From Chionoecetes opilio (Eukaryota; Arthropoda; Malacostraca; Decapoda; Majidae): a stretch of 64,000 bases of DNA. This document shows, piece by piece, positions 57,596 to 64,000 of the stretch. Positions within the stretch are counted from its first letter, which is position 1, and the number at the start of each line of letters is the position of its first letter. Location of the stretch: assembly GCA_016584305.1 (NCBI GenBank), contig JACEEZ010020527.1:160001-224000 (forward strand), written 5' to 3'. The notes beneath the pieces are model-generated. The model did no database searches and was not told the origin of the DNA. It saw nothing but the letters and a program-made list of their open reading frames with translations. The translations under genes and the position numbers were made by a program.

Positions 57596-58200
57596 CCATT
57601 TCCGATACAAAGTGAGATCAGGATTAAGAACATGTTCCCCAGAACTGGCTGGGCCATTAAATGTTAAAGTAAGCCGAGGTGAATCGTCAGTACCCTTACT
57701 TGAGCAGGAGAGCTTACACTTTTCCCTGGGCTCTGATGTAGGCTCAGTTATGACTGGTAACGGCTGAAGTCTACGGAATTTATTTGAGGATGGAGCGACA
57801 GGTAACGGCTGATGGGGTACTGGACGTACCCGTCTCTTAGTTGACATGCGATGGCACTTGTCACAGAAACAACAGTAATCCGCGGAAGATGTCGGCGCAC
57901 ATTCCTGGCCAGTAAAAGTCTTGAGAGATCTTCATCAGGGTCTTGAGATAGGAGACATGACCAGCCAAAGGATCTTCATGAGCCAAACGTAGGATGACGG
58001 GACGGCACTTACTGGGGACAACCAATGATAAAATAAATTTATCTAGGCAGTATTTACCTTTTGTAGACGATCAGAGGAGGGAGAGACATTTGCGGTACAG
58101 GAGGCAGTTTTCAAGTAGAAGCTTGTAGGTTGCACCATCCCGAGCCTTCTCTACTTCACCAGTAGTAATCTAGGCACGTAGACACTGCAGTGAAGGACAG
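57596..58200 (-). pseudogene. Gypsy integrase N-terminal (HHCC) remnant
   Basis: In the minus sense: KARDGATYKLLLENCLLYRK (about 58155-58100, the strand just before the zinc finger in Gypsy integrases), VPSKCRPVILRLAHEDPLAG then HVSYLKTLMKISQDFYWPGM (58018-57900; the two His of the HHCC finger are in AHEDPLAGH), and, one base out of frame, CDKCHRMSTKR (57865-57840; the Cys pair). Downstream is a Pro/Ser-rich stretch to the LINE junction at 57595. The DDE core is missing. It lies between protease and RT, not after RNase H. Confidence 0.8.
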
Positions 58201-58248
58201 GATTCTTGTAATCGACGATCATCAGGGGTTATAGACAAATGATGGAGT

Positions 58249-59784
58249 TTAGGCAGGACTAGAGTGGATCAGTTCAGCTTGACCAGCTTTGGTCTCCACA
58301 GCACACACTTCAATTGGAGGAGACTCACTTGGTAGTAGAGGCTGACATTCAACAAGGGGAGCATCCTCGGCATCAAATGGGATGGAGTCAGCAGGAGAAG
58401 CAGAGTTATCAAGGGGAAGAGGAGATAATGGATTTTGTGGCAGTGAAATAAAGGTGGTGGCTTGGTCCTTATCATTATGGAGAGAATGGTCATCACGGAG
58501 TTGAGGGTCAGGACTATTATGAACTAATACACTGGGAATATTTCCAATTAATGCACTAACAACTATAATTGGGGCCTTTACGGCATCAGTCCAGCCAGTG
58601 TAAAATGGGCCCCGAAAGTAACACCTAACAACGGGGAATTCATCGGTGCGTCCTAAATAGTAAGCAAATTTAACCTTGAGACAGAGTGATGGGTCAATGT
58701 CTGGCAGGGCCTCTTCAGAAACTACGACACCAGAGCACCCAGTGTCCCTAATGATAGTGGAAGACCATGAACCATTGATAGTCCCCGAGACTGAATAGTG
58801 AGGTACCTTACGATCCTCAAGACAAAATCCAATCTTATAGGGGACGGCGATAGTTGTTCCGTCCTTGAATGCTCCAGGAATATGGGGGCAGCGTGGTCGT
58901 ATGTGTCCAGCCTCCCCACAATTGTGACAAGTCACAGGTGAGAGAGCTTGATGCCCTGAAGGTGGGATCCTCAGCAGAGTAGGAAGTCGAAGCGGAGATC
59001 TCTTCGCGTTGTAATAGGAGACCTTAGGATAGGTGTTGTGGGCGGACACCCAGTCGTCCATTAGTTGTATTGCATCCTTCAGCAGGGCAGGCCTTCTTTC
59101 CTTGATAGAAAGGCAAAGTTCAGGTGATAAAGAAGAAAGAAATTGGTCAAGGATTATAAATTGCCTCAGATCCTCATAAGTCTCAGGCACACAGGAGGAC
59201 TCAACCCAAGAATCAAACATCCATGACAACTGGGTAACGAACTGATGGTAGTTCTGCCCTACTTGAATCTTGGCCGACCTGAAATCTACCCGGTAACCAT
59301 CTGGAGTCTTACTGAAACCAGTTAGTAGTGCCTGCTTCAGTTGCTCGTAGTCCTTAGTAATGGATGATTTTAGGGATGAGTAGAGATCAGCAGCCTTTCC
59401 CGTAAGGAGGCAACCCAGACGAACGGCGAAGGTATCTCTAGGGAGATCCAGCATCTCGGCCACTTGCTCGAACCTTGTGAAGTAGGTAGCTATGTCCTCA
59501 TCATCTTTGTAGGATGGTAAATTTGGCCTGGAGACAGGATCAGATGGTACTTGGACTGAGGGTTTACCTTGAGCAGCGATTTCGGCCTGCTAAATCTCTT
59601 TCTCCCGCTCAGCTTGTTTCCCTGCAGCTTCTCTCTTAGCTTGTCTCTCAGCTTTTCTTTCTTCTCTCTTTGCTTGTCTTTCTTCCCTCTCAATCATTTG
59701 TTGTTCCAGGATCCTATGGGCAATCTCCGTTCCTTGTAGACCGAGGGCCTGGACCTGCTCCTTCAGTGCTTCGAACGAAGACAT
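58249..59784 (-). pseudogene. Gag with zinc knuckle and aspartic protease
   Basis: The frame starts MSSFEALKEQVQALGLQG at 59784, followed by a highly charged coiled-coil-like region of Glu/Arg/Lys repeats, and meets one stop (59590-59592). It then stays open for over 440 codons to 58249. The middle part resembles the SCAN-like capsid domain: KAADLYSSLKSS, YEQLKQALLTGF, GYRVDFRSAK, ILDQFLSSLSPELCLSIKER and a helix after it. Next come the zinc knuckle CHNCGEAGHIRPRCP and a retropepsin-like protease with SSTIIRDTGCSGVVV (catalytic D-T-G). The product would assemble the particle and process it. Apart from the single stop this region looks intact. Confidence 0.88.
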
Positions 59785-60031
59785 TGCAGATCCAAACAGA
59801 TTAACACAGAAATAACAACCTGGCAATAATTAAATAATCACAACCAACCTAAAACCCAAAGATACCCAAAATAAATATGTACAAAAATAGACAACACCTC
59901 AAGTGACTCAGGTCAAAAGGCTCTCAAGCATTGCTCCGGGGCTTCAGGCAACAATGGCGCACGGCAGCGACTTACAAATCAATTACCGCCCACAATCTCA
60001 AGAAGTATAAATAATCTAACTAATAAGGTAT

Positions 60032-60051
60032 CCTGGCAAGGTCGCCAAATA
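60032..60051 (-). other. Putative primer binding site next to the 5' LTR
   Basis: In the minus sense the LTR ends CCTGACA, then TATT and TGGCGACCTTGCCAGG. A TGG start a few bases inside the 5' LTR is where a tRNA primes minus-strand synthesis. I cannot say which tRNA. Confidence 0.55.
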
Positions 60052-60646
60052 TGTCAGGGCCAGGTGGTTATCAATTAATATTATTAATCTTGAGAAATGT
60101 GGGGAAGAAAAGTCAAGGAGTATGATTACCCCGAATATATTTACACAACAAAATGAATAACTGGCTAGCCGCCAATTAACAGGAACCAAAAAACAACTGC
60201 AATGATAGTAACATCAGAGCAGGGGTAATGTCACCCTAAGAACTCCCTGGAACGCCAGCTGGCGAGAGGTGAGTTTCACCAACAATCTTCAGCTCCGTAG
60301 TCACCACTTCAGGCCGCGGGGAGTGTTGAATGGTAGTCGGGACAGTGAAGGGCCGTCTGGAGGAGAGCTCAATTCTCCAGTGAGTGCCTTCAGGGGTTGA
60401 GAACAGCAGCAGGTAGTGGAGGTGTTGTCGAGGTGAGAGTGGCTAGCTATCTGCCAGTCACAACGAGGCCCGGCACCGGCGTCACCTTTGCTAGACTACC
60501 CCTTCCCCTGGACACGGGGGTGAGTGTTGACGAGGCACTGGCCAACGAGTACATTGCAGCCCCAAAGCAGGCCGGCTGGCGAGAGTGAAAGTGGTAATCA
60601 CCGTTACCGTAACGAGGGAGGTGTAGTTCAGAGGCAGTTCCTCACA
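60052..60646 (-). repeat. 5' LTR of the Gypsy-type element
   Basis: 595 bp, TG...CA ends (plus reading TGTCAGGGCC to TTCCTCACA). It lacks the Tigger-like insert and so records the empty site. A TATA-like motif is not obvious. Confidence 0.9.
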
Positions 60647-60729
60647 TATCATATCCCAGAAAAAAATAACCTAGTTTTCTTGCCCCAAAACAACAAAACC
60701 AAATTTATTTACTGGTTTCTTGAAATATA

Positions 60730-61480
60730 TATAATTCACCATCTGTAGCAGTGCCATATAGTATGTATAGTACTCAACTTCCATTTTGTATTACCTATTT
60801 CATCTCCACTGTCAACACAAACCCTTGCTTTCATTTCTATCCATAATCAAGTTGAACAGTCATGATGACATAAGTAATCCTTGTCTCATACCCCTAGTAT
60901 TTCTAATTTTCATAAATTCTTCTTTAATTTGACAAATGTAACAGCATCTCTGTATGTATGTGAAATGTTTGCACTCCATCCAATAAGCTTATATCTACCC
61001 TACTGACCTTTAATACATACCACATATACTATGCTGTAGGCATTATCTGAATCCATGAATTATCTGAATCAGCATGCACCTCCTCTTTTGCTGACATTTC
61101 TCAATTGTAATTCTTACATAAAAAAATTGTTATACACACACAACCTGTTTTCCTCTTTAACTCAGTCTTTTTAAATTTGCTGTACTCTTTCAACTAACAC
61201 CTTGTCAGGTATGCTTAACAAGCATTTTTTTCTGTAACTGCCACATAAATTTTTGCTTTCATAAACTGGGACTAGAGTAGCCTTTGTACAATCTTCAGGT
61301 ACTCTCTCTTACTTCCAAGTGAAATTACACATGACATGCATACACTCAGTTATTGCATCTCCCCTATATTTTATGATTCAACTGTCTTCTCACTTAAACC
61401 AGGGCTTTCCTACATTTGATGTTTCAAATTGACCAAACAGCTTCATTCTTTTCAATGTCACTTTTTCATGTATTCTTCCT
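60730..61480 (-). pseudogene. Degenerate LINE reverse transcriptase
   Basis: Broken minus-strand frames give WK-ERVPEDCTKATLVPVY (about 61330-61270), CGSYRKKCLLSIPDKVLVER (about 61250-61190), and near 60890 a MRQGLLMSS-LFNLIMDR piece. These follow the order W-GxxPEDW-ATIVPVYK, CGSYRGISLLSIPGK, VRQGCVMSPWLFN of a common arthropod LINE. It is the same general type as 5780-6335. Stops occur every few dozen codons. Confidence 0.6.
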
Positions 61481-61520
61481 CTACCCACCTTCATTCCCGG
61501 TCCACCGGTCCGCCATATTA

Positions 61521-61539
61521 CTTAGTTTGAGAAGCACTG
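61521..61539 (-). mobile_element. Solo hAT-type terminus
   Basis: Read on the minus strand: CAGTGCTTCTCAAACTAAG, close to the hAT end at 2670-2686 (CAGTGATTCTCAAACTG). No partner end or transposase was found. Bases 61540-61914 hold G-rich sequence (GGGGGGGCCAAG) and no gene. Confidence 0.5.
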
Positions 61540-61914
61540 CGTGACTTCTTACCACTGTACAACTCTGCCAGAGGTTGTATGCGTGAGTTCACATTTTGCT
61601 GAGTTACGCTGATTTTTGTAACATCTAGTTGAGATGGTTCTGCACTTCTGCAATAGTAAATCTCACAGTGCAAAGAACCTGTTGAGGAACCCATCAAAAT
61701 TTGCTTCAAGAACAACAAAACAGCAGCAGACACCCATCAGTTGCTCAGTGATTGATGGATTCAGGGGGGGCCAAGTAGGCCATGGCCAAGGGTCCTGTGC
61801 TGACAGGGGCCGTGCCCAGCTTTTGCCAGGGTTGACCGCCGGTGGTTGAGTAACATAAAATGGATGAAATGAATGTATTGAGTTAAGTGGGGCCCCCACT
61901 TAAGTTGTTGCCAC

Positions 61915-62800
61915 TTTTAGATGATAATCAATCAATCATTAGGGGCATACGCCAGGTCTCTTACAGATACAACCCGATGGAAAGGATCGGTTTCAGGGTA
62001 GCGTGCCACATGCCCATATAGCAGAAGTTGGCGCTGACGGCCTATGCAGGTAATAGGCCTCGATTCAGTCTCACGGTGCAATTGCTGATTTGACACTTAA
62101 TCATCCCAGCGATACCCCATGATTCTGCGAAGACACTTATTACCAAAGGCATCGATTTGTCTCTTCAAGTTGCTATTTAGTGTCCATGTCTCACAACCAT
62201 AGAGTAAGACAGGGATCACAAGCGACTTGAAGATCCGGATCTTTGTCCTCCTGCACAGGTACCGACAATGCCAAATACTCCTGCTGAGCGAGTCCATAAC
62301 ACCGTCGGCTATGCCAATCCACCGTAAGACTTCTTGACGTGACTCGCCGTCATTATGGACTGCACTACCAAGGTATGTAAAACTTTCCAAGATCTCAATG
62401 TCCTCGCCACATGCATGAACAGACAGTACTGTTTCATCTAGTAAGCCTCGAAACACCTGGACCTTGGACTTAAGCCAAGAGACCTCAAGTCCCAAAGGCT
62501 TTGCCTCCTCGTGCAGCGCCTCGAGAGCCATCACCAGGACCTCCAGCGACTCTGCAAAGATTACTGCATCATTGGCAAAAACAAGATCAGTGATCTTGGT
62601 GTTGCCGAGGGATGCTCCACAATCACTTTGATCTACAATTTTGCCCAATACCCAGTCCATACAAGTGTTAAAAAGTGATGGGGCAAGGACGCACCCTTGC
62701 CTCACTCCTGTATTCACAGGAAAGAAGCTGGATACACCTCCCCCACACTCCACAGCACTCTCAGTCCCAGAGATGATAAGGTGTACAATAAATATCAATA
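61915..62800 (-). pseudogene. LINE reverse transcriptase 3' half (RTE-like)
   Basis: The 233-codon frame 62097-62798 has FFPVNTGVRQGCVLAPSLFN, ITDLVFANDAVIFAESLEVL (F-A-D-D is F-A-N-D here), EALHEEAKPLGLEVSWLKSK, ESFTYLGSAVHNDGESRQEV, FKSLVIPVLLYGCETWTLNS and NKCLRRIMGYRWDD, the thumb and C-terminal region typical of this family. It continues after one stop at 62097 with RETESRPITC, LYGHVARYPETDP and VRDLAYAPND. The 3' end is a TGATTGATTATC tail near 61925. The active-site D-to-N change and 5' truncation make it dead. The copy at 8009-8497 is related. Confidence 0.88.
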
Positions 62801-64000
62801 CTTGGTTCCTATAATAGTTTTTATATGCTTGAAATGAGATTTTGGTTGCACTTTTCGTTTCAAGGTATGTACATTTTTTTTACTTGTAAATATGTCTTTT
62901 TTTTCTCTTTTCTTTCAAATTTTTCCTATCTTTGTCAGTTACTCAGCTGATTTTTTAAACATGTAGTTCGCAAATCACATAAAGTCAATTGCGTGCAAAT
63001 TTACCTTTCCAAAAATTATGCCATAACTTTTATATATAACATTCAAAATTACAAAGATCAATTGTCCATAAGCATTGCCTCCCTCTATCACCCCTCTCCT
63101 TGGGCCCCACCAGGCACCAGTATGCATGCATGAAATGTACTTATGTCAACTATAATTATGGATATAAAAAATGAGTCAAAATGAGCATATTTGTTTGTAT
63201 GGAAAATTTTCTAATCATAATGTCAAAACCAATATAATTACCACATACAGCGTCATCCTTGCAATTAATTGCAGAGTTCCTTACACGTGGCTTGACAAAC
63301 TTCTTGCTAGTATTGATTATGCCCATGTAACACAGAAGTCTTCTTGGAGTTGCAGTAAAGCCATCATTGGAAAGTCCTTGTAGAGGATTTTTGCACACCT
63401 TTCAAGCAAAAACATTAACTTATAAAAATAATTTACTCGCTTGCAGGCAAATAAACAAACACAAACGAAAATATAATATACAAATGTAGGGATGAACCTA
63501 AGCTCTTCTACAAATATGTAAATGGAAAGTTAAAAGTTATGGCAGGAATAAACAGATTGAAAGTATATGGAGTTATATACTACGATCCAGGTTCCCAGAA
63601 TGAAGCAATGAATTAACCCCTTCACTGCGGCTGGTACAAATACGGTCTCTCAGCTATCTAAGGGTTCACTGCGGCTGGTACATATAGGGTTTCTTTATTT
63701 AAACTCCACGCTCAATGATATTGTGGGTAAATATTCACTGTGATAGGTTTGAATGGCAAGTGTCAAGTGTTGTGATATAATAGAACCTCTTTTTCTGCTT
63801 AAGTGAGTTAGTGTGATTAATAAGGTCAAGCAGTGCAGTACGACGTGTTGATGCTGCCGCGCCCTCTACTTCAATGGCGAGGCTAAATAGTCAAAATATT
63901 CAACATATTCTTGATGGATATAAAACAGAAGCATGAATGAATGAATGCATGAATGAATGAAGCATTTATGTACCAAAATAAGCTGCATTATATTGAGTAG
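62801..64000. other. Interval without a supported gene
   Basis: TTAACCCCTTCACTGCGGC at 63613 resembles a piggyBac-like MITE start and is partly repeated at 63661-63690 (GGGTTCACTGCGGCTGGTAC), but no opposing end was seen within the window. An (ATGA)n repeat lies at 63932-63962. Confidence 0.45.

Larger units (their letters stand above)
53089..60646 (-). mobile_element. Ty3/Gypsy-type LTR retrotransposon, Gmr1-like order, with nested inserts
   Basis: Two long direct repeats starting TGTCAGGGCC (plus-strand reading) and ending TTCCTCACA bound the element: 53089-54355 (3' LTR, enlarged by an insert) and 60052-60646 (5' LTR). In the minus sense the order is gag with zinc knuckle and protease (59784-58249), an integrase zinc-finger region (about 58160-57600), and RT end plus RNase H (about 54957-54356) abutting the 3' LTR. 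The integrase core and most of the RT are absent; their place is taken by a LINE and a Tigger-like element. The flanks (GATGG and TATCA) show no target duplication. Integrase before RT fits the Gmr1-like group. Confidence 0.85.

Noticed and set aside
58269..58496. Additional minus-strand frame inside gag-protease
   Set aside because: Out-of-frame shadow of the real gag-protease frame.

Overview
The window is eukaryotic nuclear DNA and is mostly transposable elements. It has introns with GT-AG borders, long (TA)n and (CT)n tracts, poly-A-tailed tRNA-derived SINEs, several LINE families, hAT and piggyBac-like elements, one Ty3/Gypsy-type LTR element, and many Tigger/pogo-like DNA transposons with TA target sites. 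From memory of similar LINE and SINE families, and from the TTAGG-type short repeats, I infer an arthropod, most likely a decapod crustacean. That assignment is inference. Nothing looks bacterial: I saw no operons, CRISPR array or rRNA.

Layout. 1-2.7 kb: a foldback element, then a broken hAT (ZBED5-like) transposase on the minus strand with its terminal repeat near 2686. 2.7-7.6 kb: a large imperfect palindrome whose left arm carries a piggyBac-like MITE (2712-2915) and a 2.2-kb foldback hAT element (3117-5299). Both insertions are dated by empty sites in the right arm, and a dead LINE sits in the centre. 8-14 kb: LINE and SINE fragments, (CT)n and a 1.1-kb AT tract. 13.8-34.5 kb: a dense field of Tigger-like elements, many nested or end to end, three of which keep pieces of a CENP-B/TIGD-type transposase; a 732-bp assembly gap lies inside one. 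35.6-46.9 kb: the only convincing host gene, three minus-strand exons (45966-46927, 44071-44269, 35605-35721) with matching splice phases (0, then 1). It is incomplete at both ends and I do not recognise the product. Its introns contain an RTE-like LINE, other LINE pieces, two Tigger-like elements and an 81-bp near-perfect hairpin. 47.9-52.1 kb: a CR1-like LINE and a 1.8-kb Tigger-like element with an internal foldback. 53.1-60.6 kb: an LTR retrotransposon on the minus strand with two LTRs, gag with a zinc knuckle, protease, then integrase zinc-finger remnants, then RT/RNase H ending directly at the 3' LTR. It is interrupted by two Tigger-like elements and a LINE. 60.7-64 kb: LINE remnants and simple repeats.

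The most notable points are: (1) the integrase-before-RT order with a SCAN-like gag, which fits the Gmr1-like branch of Ty3/Gypsy; (2) the crowd of more than a dozen terminal-repeat families that share a CAGT-n4-CCTCG-like plan and TA target sites; (3) several insertions whose order can be read from empty sites; (4) an unidentified multi-exon host gene.
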